Below are positions 55,737-64,000 of a stretch of DNA of 64,000 bases, piece by piece. Under the pieces are notes generated by a model. That model did no database searches, had not been told where the DNA came from, and saw only the letters and a list, made by a program, of their open reading frames with translations. Origin of the DNA: Diplocarpon mali (lineage: Eukaryota; Ascomycota; Leotiomycetes; Helotiales; Drepanopezizaceae); assembly GCA_024741835.1 (NCBI GenBank), contig JAENRP010000147.1, forward strand, positions 40,263 through 104,262, given 5' to 3'. Position numbers and translations under genes: made by a program. How positions within the stretch are numbered: position 1 is the first letter of the stretch; every line of letters begins with the position of its first letter.

Positions 55737-57476
55737 ATTTGGATGAGACAGAGTGCAGGCCAGAGATCAGGATGGTTCTGATTGATCTGTTCAGTCGAGG
55801 ACGTGTACGGAGTCACGGCGCGGAACCCTTGGCAATAAATGAAGGGCATGTACTGGTGGTAAGTTGTGTCCAAGAGTCACATTTGCTGGATGACGAGGGT
55901 GGAGGGGCAAAAAGCCTTCACCGCCCGATAGTTAGCCCGATAAGGACCAACAACTGTCTTGGGATATCAAACGCATCTGGAGAATTTGAGTGTCTGACAC
56001 GACCGGGAAAAATAACCGACGCCTGAGAGAGATCTGGCAGAACTAAGCTCGCCATGTCAAGCCATGGCTCATGGCGAAGGGTTGAGTGATTACCGAGCGC
56101 GAAGCATCAGGATGGGCTCGCCATACGGCCTCAGCCAAGCGACTCGGAGACTGGCTGCTCGTCTAGCCCCCTGAGTCGGGTCATTTGTTTTGCGAAAAGG
56201 AGGACTGGTCGATTGAGGGGAGGAAGGGAGAAAGACACCGAGGTCGAGATCTCCCGATGCCGACAGCCCAGGACGAATGACTGGAGGAGCGGGTTTCGAC
56301 GCCGAGACGAGCTGTTGTTTACGTTTCTAAATTCTGGTGGAGGGCAGGGCTATCCGGGGGCCATCACCCGACCAAAGCTTGGTCTGGGGTACCGGTCCTC
56401 CATGTAGCGGTGTATGAAGGTAATAAGTCAGGTCTACCGGTGTTCCTTTCGTTACAGTCCCGTTCAAGAGAGGCGTCGATCCGGTCAACTGTATCTATCA
56501 GACGCCGTGCATATCAAATTCCGATGTGCGACCCGGAGAAGCCGACAACCCTACCGATCGGCTCTCGGCGGTGGGGATTGCTTCCAGCAACTTCGTAATC
56601 GCCTCCGTTCTGCTACAAACACCCTCTTCTCTCAATAGCGGCAGCAATTGTCGGCTAGACTGCCCCGGCTTGTGCATTGTCAAGCTAAAAGCTTTCTCTC
56701 TAGCATCTGACACCCGTGTGTATATCCATCTGAGCCGGACAAAGCGGCTGTATAGCGATGCAAGCCGACACAAGCCGTAACCTCGGGGCAGGTAGGTCGG
56801 AGACAAATGGGACAAAGGGAATTCGCTCTCCCTTTCACAGAATTCGTACCTCGTACATTCATGAATCTCCGGAACTTGAGTTGAGACGATGTCGTTCTGT
56901 CGGACCACTGGAACACCGGCAATAAGCCAATCGCCACTCTCGCCCTGACAGACTGAATCCCATCAAGCCACGAGCAGTCGCGGCGCGTGACATCTTTCTT
57001 CTCGGCGGAGGTCTCGGCTGGGGACGCTTCTCGGGAGAAGACCCAACGGCGCCCTCGAGGCGAGCATTTCGGATCAAATGTGAGAAGGTCAGGAAGGAGT
57101 CTCGTAGTATGGGGAGCGTGAAGTCTCTGTCGAGTCCTTTGCTTCAACATCAAGGTCAAGATCAGTATCAAGATCAATTGTCACGCGAGGTTGGCAGAAT
57201 CAATCTGCATTTGCTGCAGAAACTTCCGCGTGCAGGGCCATCCTTCCAACTTACTTCGGTACTAGTGGTTCCTTGCCTCAGGTGGAGCTAGCAAGGTGAG
57301 TCCCCAGCCGGACTACAAAGTGACAAGCCGCATCTCTCTTCTTAATATTCTAAACTCAGCGCTCTCTCCCTCTCCCCCTCCTCCTGCGTGTTTCTTTTCT
57401 CTCAACATACTTTGATTCTTTTGAGATCAAGCAAGGCATCCTGTCGTTTCTTCACACCCCATCACTATCGGCTTCA
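55737..57476. other. Gene-free stretch between OXP1 and the aminotransferase
   Basis: 1.7 kb with no recognisable frame; both flanking genes start here and point away from each other. The right end (57340-57476) is C/T-rich, like a fungal 5' UTR. Confidence 0.45.
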
Positions 57477-58949
57477 ATGGCACCGTCAGCTATTACGCCT
57501 CCTCGTGAGGTCCAGCAGGTCAAGGAACTTAACTCTGCAGCCGTTGCGCGCAAGATTTCCGAGACTGCTCCTGAATTGGTCAAGAAGTAAGATCCTATGG
57601 TGCTGGTTGCTTCCCAGTCACTCATCACTTCAGTTTTCCTGCAATTGCCTAATATTTTGGGTCGGATGGGAAGGGGGACAGAGAGAGAGAGAGAGGGGGA
57701 GACATGACTCAGCCAAAGTCAGTATCAAAGATTTGGACTGATAATGAAATAGAAATGTCACCGAAGGTGGCCTGCGTCCGTTAGATGCTTCCAAGTTGAA
57801 GTTTACGAGAACCACAACCCCGATGTCTGTTCCAGCCCCAGGAGACCCAATCATCGCCACGGCCTCTCAATGCACAGACCACATGCTCACAGCGGTCTGG
57901 AGGTCTGAAGAGGGTTGGGCCGATCCGGAATTGAGACCCTATGGAAACCTCCCGTTGGCACCGACTGCCTCGTGCCTTCACTACGCCACCCAGTGCTTTG
58001 AAGGCATGAAGTTCTACCGTGGATTCGATGGCAAGTTGAGACTCTTCCGACCAGACTGCAACTGTCGCCGCTTACTCATGTCCTCGGTCCGCATCTCACT
58101 TCCGGCCTTCGACCCGAAGGAGCTCGAGAAGATGATTATTGCGATGCTTGCGGTTGATGGACCGAAATGGCTGCCAGAGCCCGGATCCTTCCTCTACCTC
58201 AGACCTGCCATGATTGGATCAGCCGGAGCACTTGGCGTTGCTACTCCCAAGGAAGCGACCCTGTTTGTGATTGCTACGTTCATGCCCCCAATGAGCCAAG
58301 ATGGGGGGTTGAAGTTGTTGGCATCGACCGACGGCGTGAGGGCCTGGCCCGGTGGGTTCGGGTACGCCAAGGTTGGCGCAAACTATGGCCCGAGCTTGTT
58401 GGCTACGGGTGAGGCCAGAGCTCGAGGCTATGATCAAGTCCTCTGGTTGTTGGATGGCAGGGTAACTGAGGCTGGAGCAAGCAACTTCTTCGTGGTTTGG
58501 AAAACTCCAGAAGGCAAGCTCCAGTTGCTAACGGCGCCACTGGACGACAAGATCATCCTTGATGGTATCACAAGACGAAGCATCTTGCAACTGGCGCGGG
58601 AACGGCTCGTCGACGGAAAGAGCGGACTTGGTGCTATCGAGGTTGTCGAACGTCACTTTACGATGGACGACATTGTTGCAGCTTCGAAGGAGGGAAGAAT
58701 CATCGAGGCTTTCGCTGCTGGCACTGCCGTAGGCGTCCCTCTGCCCAGGATCTCCGCTCGTGCTAACATTTGCAGTTCTTCGTATCTCCCATATCTGTGA
58801 TTAACTACAGAGACGAGGACCTGCACATCCCAATGGGAAATGGCGAGAGCGGCGAGTATACCTCGCTAATCAAGTCCTGGCTGTTCAACATCATGTACGG
58901 CAAGGAGGACCACGAGTGGGGTGTTGTAGTGGAGGAGGAGCAACCATAG
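57477..58949 (+). CDS. Branched-chain amino acid aminotransferase (class IV)
   Basis: Exons 57477-57586, 57753-58728 and 58776-58949 give 419 residues. Class IV landmarks are LHYATQCFEGMKFYRGFDGK, LRLFRPDCNCRRLLMSSVRI, GSFLYLRPAMIGSAGALGVA, GGFGYAKVGANYGPSLLATG with the PLP-binding Lys, VTEAGASNFFVVW, LDDKIILDGITRRSILQLAR and EAFAAGTA. The start MAPSAITPPREVQQ carries no convincing mitochondrial presequence, so a cytosolic Bat2-like isoform is preferred. It exchanges amino groups between Leu/Ile/Val and 2-oxoglutarate. The last intron (58729-58775) and the following VINYRDEDLHIPMG end are normal for the family. Confidence 0.95.
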
Positions 58950-59424
58950 ACGCCCGGGGCTTGCTGGGGATCTTCTGGCGTTGGCGAGAAAGAGGCTGGG
59001 AGGGACTCTCTAGACTAGATCTTTGGAAACTTTGGCGTTTACAGCAACGAAGCGTTACGTTTGCCACTCAATCTGCCTCTAGAATTTCTGGTAGTGGTTT
59101 CCTCCTAGAGAATCTCAAGGATCCAAAACTAGCGTAGTTTGCGTAAACCTATCCTGTTTTTAACAAATCCCAACAAGAGCGATGGGACAAACACTTTGTC
59201 CCCCTTGCCGCCATGGACCTGTTTGTCACCAAGCTGTCACCAGCCCTCGTCGCCAGCCCTTAGCTTGGAGTTCCCAAGTCAAAGATACGTAGTATAAACC
59301 TTTCGTTCGACCTTGTTCACCACCCATCCTCCAGCCTTCTCGACGCATTACACAGATCCGTCTCTCTTCATACCACAGAGCCCTTCTGTACTCCTTCAAG
59401 CGGTACTCCCAGGAAACTCACATC
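58950..59424. other. No gene seen; 3' flank of aminotransferase
   Basis: 475 bp without coding signal. The part from about 59280 on, with AGTATAAACC and C/T-rich tracts, could be the promoter of the next gene. Confidence 0.45.
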
Positions 59425-59937
59425 ATGTCTTTCCAATCCCGTGAAATCGATAATTTGGTCGCGGGCTCGAGGGCCACCCTGCACAGGCTCGGCTCTCGAG
59501 GCACGAATGTGCAGTCTCGTTCGGCCTCTTCCTCTACCTCCAACGAGAATCGTCAGAAGAAGCAGAAGGAACAACCGAGAGAAGAGACAGGTTCCGCAGC
59601 GAGAGTAGCTCTCCGGGAGCAGAAGAATGAGGAAGCTGTTCTGAGGGAGCGGAAGGAAAGTGAGACGTTAGAGCAGGCCGCCGCTACCGCTGCTCGGAGA
59701 GAACAGGATATGGAGGATGCTGGAGAGAAGAGAGTTGCTGATGAAGCCGCCCAGACGGAGAAGGATACGCGGGAGGGGCCCATAAAGCCCAAGCAAATCA
59801 AGTTTTGGGCAGGCGATGAGGAGAGCGAGGATGAAGAGCCTGTCGATACCACAGAGGCCGCGGGACAATCAGACAATGCAGTGCTAGCTGCTCCTGCTCC
59901 GAAATTTCCCACCTGGGATCCAGACTCTCCAGACTAG
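59425..59937 (+). CDS. Hypothetical charged, disordered protein, repeats continue past the stop
   Basis: A frame of 170 residues. It begins MSFQSREIDNLVAGSRATLH and is then rich in Lys, Arg, Glu, Ala and Gln, with a likely single helix or coiled coil at about 58-118 (REQKNEEAVLRERKESETLE). An acidic stretch (GDEESEDEEPVD) follows. I do not recognise it. The stop TAG at 59935-59937 is followed in the same frame by 78 more open codons (to 60174) that repeat the protein's own last motif (PAP-x-F-x-x-WD-x-D). So the true C-terminus may once have been, or may sometimes still be, longer. Confidence 0.6.
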   Translation: MSFQSREIDNLVAGSRATLHRLGSRGTNVQSRSASSSTSNENRQKKQKEQPREETGSAARVALREQKNEEAVLRERKESETLEQAAATAARREQDMEDAGEKRVADEAAQTEKDTREGPIKPKQIKFWAGDEESEDEEPVDTTEAAGQSDNAVLAAPAPKFPTWDPDSPD

Positions 59938-60174
59938 GATATGGGACCTTCGGCTACCCACGTGGAATATGCTAGGACAGCACTAGCTGATCCTGCTCCG
60001 GGCTTTTCAATCTGGGATTCAGACTTGGACATGGGGCCTTCGACTATTCATGTGGAATATGCCATGACAGTACAAGCTGATCCTGCTCCGAGCTTTTCAA
60101 TCTGGGATTCAGACTCGGATATGGGACCTTCTGCTACTCACGTGGAATATGCTTGCTCCTATGTCCCCGACTAG
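59878..60174 (+). repeat. Three in-frame coding-type repeats (99, 90, ~84 bp), first one holding the stop
   Basis: The units read (A/V)LAxPAPxFxxWDxDx-DMGPSxxHVEYA and run at 59878-59979, 59980-60069 and 60070-60153, then CSYVPD and TAG at 60172-60174. Unit 1 has nine extra bases (three codons) between WDPD and DMGPS compared with units 2 and 3, and these bring the in-frame TAG. Confidence 0.85.
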
Positions 60175-60435
60175 TCTGATGACTTTGAGATCAGTTCCCT
60201 CTGGGAGGTGTGTTGAAAGCTCTGGCAGGTGATTTAGCATGGTAATTCGAGTTATGGCGTATGCGTCTCTTTTAGGCAAGTCTAGCCACAGATATCCTCC
60301 AAATACACAGATAACCTCCGTAATTTATGTGTCAATGATATGAGCAATGTGAGCGATGTCAGCAATTCTGCAAGAGACAAGGCAGAATATGCCATCAGAC
60401 ATAGCGAAGTGGCATTCGCCTCGGTCATCGACATT
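60175..60435. other. Convergent 3' region
   Basis: A short stretch between the repeat tract and the next gene's stop. Minus-strand frame extends into it only as the unspliced read-through of the neighbouring gene. Confidence 0.5.
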
Positions 60436-61408
60436 TTAGAACAACATAGTCTGGAGCAGTTTTGCCTGCTCCGCTTTCGCAGTTGAGGCCAGTTCCTAGT
60501 ATTGTCAATACATATTTGATGTGAAGGGGAGGGGACATTGACCTTTTCTGAAGCCTTTGTCTTCTTCAATATATCCGGTCCGATATCCTCAATCATCTCC
60601 TCCACTTCCTCCACCCGAGCACCATGCTCCAGGCCAAGCAGATCCATTTCCTTCTTAAATCCCTTCTCCGATGCCTCGCCCTTTCCAGATGCCTCCCATC
60701 CAAAGACCTCAGCACCCAACTCTAGATACTCGTCCTGCACATCGTTCCATTGCTTCCATAGATCATTTAGCTTGGCCTCTTCCTCCTTGATAACCGTCTT
60801 GAAAGCATTGACACGATCGCCGACTTGGTGGGTCGCGAAGACCCGCTTGCCGTCCTTGTTCATCTCCGCTTGGATTTGCTCGTCATAAAGAGGGGTAGTA
60901 AGTATTGCAACCGACGTGGCGATCGTTTCGAAGAATGTCTCGTCTTCGGCGCGATCAGTGGCTAGGCGGTCGGCGAATCCAGCGTGGATTTCGTCGAAGG
61001 TCGCTCTGGTCTTGTTGCCCATTGTGGTGCGAGCTTCGGCGAAGCCATCTGTGTTTATCAGTCCCAGGCTTCATTCTTTGGCGGGAACTCCTTACCCTTT
61101 AGATCAGAAAGCAGATCAGGCTCCGGGGTCTCCGCTCTACGGTTACGGTGCTTACGGCTGGCGCGGGTGGACTTGGACTTTGACTGCTTCTTGAAGACAG
61201 AAGCTGCCGAGACGGTCGGCTTGGTCTTGGGCTTACTCTTCTCAACAACCTTGGTGGCATTTGCTGGTCGGAATGGGCGCGCGATTGGGCTTGCGGGTAT
61301 TTGTGTAAATGTTGTCTTTAATGATTTCCAGGGCCGTCTGGGAGACTTTGGCGCAGCTGGTGGTGAGACGGCTCCACGCTCGCGCGGACGCGTGATCTGC
61401 CGGGCCAT
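60436..61408 (-). CDS. Hypothetical coiled-coil protein with basic N-terminus
   Basis: Exons 61096-61408, 60543-61048 and 60436-60495 give 292 residues. The N-terminal 105 residues are basic, Pro/Ser-rich and disordered (ERGAVSPPAAPKSPRRPWKS, FKKQSKSKSTRASRKHRN), with several possible phosphorylation and nuclear-localisation patches. From about residue 110 the protein is helical: TRATFDEIHAGFADRLATDR, VFATHQVGDRVNAFKTVIKE, EEAKLNDLWKQWNDVQDEYL. The C-terminus (AKAEQAKLLQTMLF) continues the coil. I cannot name a family; chromatin, spindle or nuclear-envelope roles would fit but are guesses. The second donor (GTCAAT) is weak, so the last exon is the least certain part. Confidence 0.7.
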
Positions 61409-61812
61409 TGTTGTTGGAGCTGGTGTTCGGGGTGTGTAAGGACTCGAACCGAATCTGGTTTGGTTGATGGAAGTTTGATTTCTCAAGTGTTGACCTGAGG
61501 AGAGTCCCGACATTGCTGAAGGGGGAAGGCATGAGGTAGCCGAGAACTTTCACATTACCTAGGATAATGTCCCAACACGCTTTAGATGATAAAACAAGCT
61601 CCAGATATGGGAAATAGTGACTTGCAACAAGCATTCCATACTCGTAGCATCACGGTAAAAATTATGAGGAACGGAAATAGAACGAAGATGCAGCGTAAGA
61701 TTTACATACAATAGAAGAAACTTAACTCTCATTTGAACGCGGGTATCCGCCCCATTTCCCTGTTCCCAAAATATTGGAAAACTTGTTGATACATATACGA
61801 ACCTCTCAACCA
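61409..61812. other. No gene seen
   Basis: 404 bp between the coiled-coil gene's start and the GRX5 stop, both on the minus strand. It must hold the promoter of the former. Confidence 0.5.
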
Positions 61813-62428
61813 TTACTTCGATGACTCGCCCTCAGGACACAGCACTTTCTTTTCCTCCAAAAGCTTCGCCAACTCCCCGTTCTGGTGCATCGCGACAAGA
61901 ATATCGCATCCTCCCACGAACTCCTTCTCAACATACAGTTGCGGTATTGTAGGCCACTCGGAATACTCCTTAATACCTGTTTACCAATTAGCCATTGAGC
62001 CCGTGATGACCGGCTATCCTCTCTCCTCGAAAGCCGGATGAACATAAACGAGGATACCGAACGTACCGGCCCTCAGCGCCTCATCCTCCAGCACATTAAA
62101 AGCCGTGAATTTTGCCGGATCTACGCCCTGCAATCCCAGAATCTGAATGCTAGCCCTCGAGAAACCGCACTGTGGCATCTCGGGCGTGCCCTTCATGAAC
62201 AGAACCACCGGCGCCGAGCTGACGGCTTTGTCGATTGCGGTTCTGACTTCTGTGGAAAGGAAGCGTGCTGCTATGGAGAGTCGGGAGTGGGAGAATTTAG
62301 AGGCGAACGATAGGTTTGAATGGGCTGTTTGACGAAAAGCCTGGTTATTTTGAGTTATCTGTTGCTGGAGAGTGGGACTGGGAAAATATTACCAAGGATA
62401 AAGGCCGTGAAAACATCTTGTTAGCCAT
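61813..62428 (-). CDS. GRX5: Mitochondrial monothiol glutaredoxin Grx5
   Basis: Exons 62393-62428, 62067-62340 and 61813-61976 give 157 residues. The first 45 residues are rich in Ser, Arg and Ala without acids ([34 protein letters not shown]), a typical mitochondrial presequence. The glutaredoxin fold follows: [34 protein letters not shown] with the CGFS active site, [20 protein letters not shown] and [20 protein letters not shown]. Grx5 carries a 2Fe-2S cluster bound with glutathione from the Isu scaffold to later steps of Fe-S assembly. Divergent from the PPC decarboxylase gene. Confidence 0.95.
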
Positions 62429-62628
62429 CGTTCAACTTGACTTGGTACTCGCAGGGATGGGTGTTGTTGATGAAGTCGAGATGCGGAATCAGGCTAGCCA
62501 AAGAGAAGTTGAGTAATCACGGCAAGGCTGAAGAGTGACTCGATTCTCTCAGCCTTGTCTTCAGCGACAAATAAATGCCCCCTCCATAACAGTTCGCACA
62601 AACACATACATACGCAGACGCAGAAAAA
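62429..62628. promoter_or_regulatory. Shared intergenic promoter of GRX5 and the PPCDC gene
   Basis: 200 bp between divergent start codons. Shared regulation of Fe-S and CoA biosynthesis genes is possible but rests on spacing only. Confidence 0.5.
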
Positions 62629-63393
62629 ATGCTGCAAACGATAATAAACCAACAAAGCCACTCCCAAACCGCCTTCTCCGAGTCCCCCTTTGTAGCGTCC
62701 GCCCATTACTCAGATAACAAAAAGCACCTCCTGCTGGCCGCCTCCGGCTCGGTAGCCACCATCAAAATTCCCTCCATCGCCGCCTCCCTCTCCTCGCACA
62801 CCTCCCTCTCTATCCTCATCCTACTCACCTCCTCCGCCTCCAACTTCCTGCGGGGCCAGTCCCCGGAACAACCGCACTACTCCTCGCTCCGTCAGATCCC
62901 CAACGTAGATGGCGTGTTCTTGGACGAGGAGGAGTGGACGCTGCCGTGGAAACGTGGGAATTCAATACTGCATATCGAGCTGAGAAGGTGGGCGGATGTG
63001 CTGCTCATCGCGCCACTCAGCGCAAACACGCTGGCGAAGATCACAGGGGGGTTCAGCGATAATTTGTTGACGAATGTGGTACGGGCTTGGGATACCACTG
63101 GGCTGTTGGAGGCTCGTGTTGCGGAAGCGGGAGGGGAGAGCAAGGAAGTGACCAGGAAGAGGATTCTGGTGGCCCCGGCGATGAATACGGCGATGTGGAA
63201 GCATCCTGTGACGGAGAGACAGATTAGGGTTTTGGAGGAGGAGTGGGGGGTCACGGAAGGCGAGGAGGGAAGTGGGTGGTTTGAGGTGTTGAGGCCGATG
63301 GAGAAGGAACTTGCTTGCGGCGATGTGGGGGATGGGGCGATGATGGACTGGAAGGATATCGTGAAGGTTGTTGAGGAGAAGCTGGGACTTTGA
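62629..63393 (+). CDS. Phosphopantothenoylcysteine decarboxylase (Hal3/Cab3 flavoprotein family)
   Basis: A single-exon gene of 254 residues. Family marks: HLLLAASGSVATIKIPSIAA (FMN-binding start), ILHIELRRWADVLLIAPLSA with the catalytic His, NTLAKITGGFSDNLLTNVVR, LVAPAMNTAMWKHPVTERQI with the PXMNXXMW substrate motif, and ELACGDVGDGAMMDW with the active Cys. It decarboxylates 4'-phosphopantothenoylcysteine in CoA synthesis. Yeast splits this activity among Hal3, Vhs3 and Cab3, which have long acidic tails; this compact protein resembles the plant and animal enzymes and is probably active alone as a homotrimer. Confidence 0.94.
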   Translation: MLQTIINQQSHSQTAFSESPFVASAHYSDNKKHLLLAASGSVATIKIPSIAASLSSHTSLSILILLTSSASNFLRGQSPEQPHYSSLRQIPNVDGVFLDEEEWTLPWKRGNSILHIELRRWADVLLIAPLSANTLAKITGGFSDNLLTNVVRAWDTTGLLEARVAEAGGESKEVTRKRILVAPAMNTAMWKHPVTERQIRVLEEEWGVTEGEEGSGWFEVLRPMEKELACGDVGDGAMMDWKDIVKVVEEKLGL

Positions 63394-64000
63394 AAGGGAA
63401 GAGGGAGGGAGTTGGGCGTTTGATCTCTGCTGCATGGGCAGGCGTCAGGCTCGATAATGACTGAGACGACGTTATGGTGGAGTTGGGTGCTGGCTCAATA
63501 TCGAGCGTTACGTTGGAAGACACCATGCTCAAAAGAACTGGCCCCCTGGTTATGAATGTATGTATAGTAAGCAAACTATGAGTCCATACCTGTCTATACA
63601 CAGAGTTCCATCTAAGCAACTCTCCGCCCGTACTCGACCAGAAACCGAGCCATCTCTGGCCCACTGAACATACAACACCCCGAGCCAGCGATCTGCGAGA
63701 GCCCAACAGCTCCGTTTCAAATTTTCCGAACCGTCATCTGAACTTCTTTGACAGTAATAGCCACTTGACATACATGACATAGTCGTTTGTCCTCTCCACA
63801 TCAGCACATGGCGTTTCACACCCTCTCCGGCTAACGTAATTGCCCTTCGAACTCGTTGAATTCTTTGAAGCTTGTGTGATTTCTATTCCTCGGCATACCA
63901 TACCAAGGTCTTTTGTATCTAGGAATGCAAACAGATGGGTATAGGCTAATAAACCTCCTAATCGCGCGTAGCCATATTTCGCTTACGTCGGTGGCACGAG
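63394..64000. other. No gene seen; right edge of window
   Basis: It holds the 3' flank of the decarboxylase gene. Minus-strand frames of 89-157 codons overlap the gene antisense or are low complexity, with no motif. Confidence 0.45.

Noticed and set aside
1..64000. A dedicated glutathione-metabolism cluster (amidase, 5-oxoprolinase, Grx5)
   Set aside because: The three genes lie tens of kilobases apart among unrelated genes; thematic overlap is likely chance.
1..64000. CRISPR arrays, prophage or bacterial operon features
   Set aside because: The window is eukaryotic with intron-bearing genes, and none of the tandem arrays has spacer-repeat structure.

Overview
The window is nuclear DNA of a filamentous ascomycete (Pezizomycotina). 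The evidence is protein-coding genes cut by many short introns (about 45-160 nt) with fungal donor and acceptor sites, together with typical fungal families: Hal4/Sat4 kinase, Svf1, the TRPY channel Yvc1, Esa1, Rex4 and a fused CnxE. I lean towards Leotiomycetes, but that is an impression. Two short N-runs (17618-17639 and 34562-34572) mark assembly gaps.

Layout. 0-10 kb: Hsp10, a decayed element, a possible Pmp3-like proteolipid, a divergent histone H4 variant, Svf1, a nitrilase-family amidase and mitochondrial uL11. 10-14 kb: a gene-free, low-complexity stretch that leads into a Hal4/Sat4-type kinase (14.1-16.8 kb). 17-21 kb: an assembly gap, a broken HIRAN-domain gene and a 0.7 kb minisatellite of about 13-bp units. 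21-28.7 kb: a TMEM42-like transporter, the divergent pair TFIIA-gamma / V-ATPase c'', and the CnxE molybdenum-cofactor protein. 29-30.4 kb: a decayed P-loop GTPase and a small membrane-protein ORF. 30.8-36.4 kb: BUB3, GPN2 and POP5 packed tightly, then a secreted SurE-type phosphatase. 39.5-47.8 kb: Yvc1, the divergent pair Esa1 / Rex4, and a cyclopropane-fatty-acid-synthase-like methyltransferase. 48-49.7 kb: a GC-rich, repeat-rich gene desert. 49.8-55.7 kb: RNase H2 subunit C and an 11-exon 5-oxoprolinase. 57.5-63.4 kb: branched-chain aminotransferase, a disordered protein with a stop inside its C-terminal repeats, a coiled-coil protein, mitochondrial Grx5 and a phosphopantothenoylcysteine decarboxylase.

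Most genes are unrelated housekeeping functions, and I see no biosynthetic cluster. Four divergent pairs have start codons 200-377 bp apart and probably share promoters. GPN2 and POP5 converge with only 8 bp between stop codons. Weak thematic links are glutathione metabolism (5-oxoprolinase, deaminated-glutathione-type amidase, Grx5) and chromatin or transcription (H4 variant, Esa1, TFIIA-gamma). The unusual items are the decayed genes, two GC-AG introns, the stop codon inside a repeat tract, and several tandem arrays. Gene models were built by hand from reading frames and splice signals, and every multi-exon model sums to a whole number of codons.
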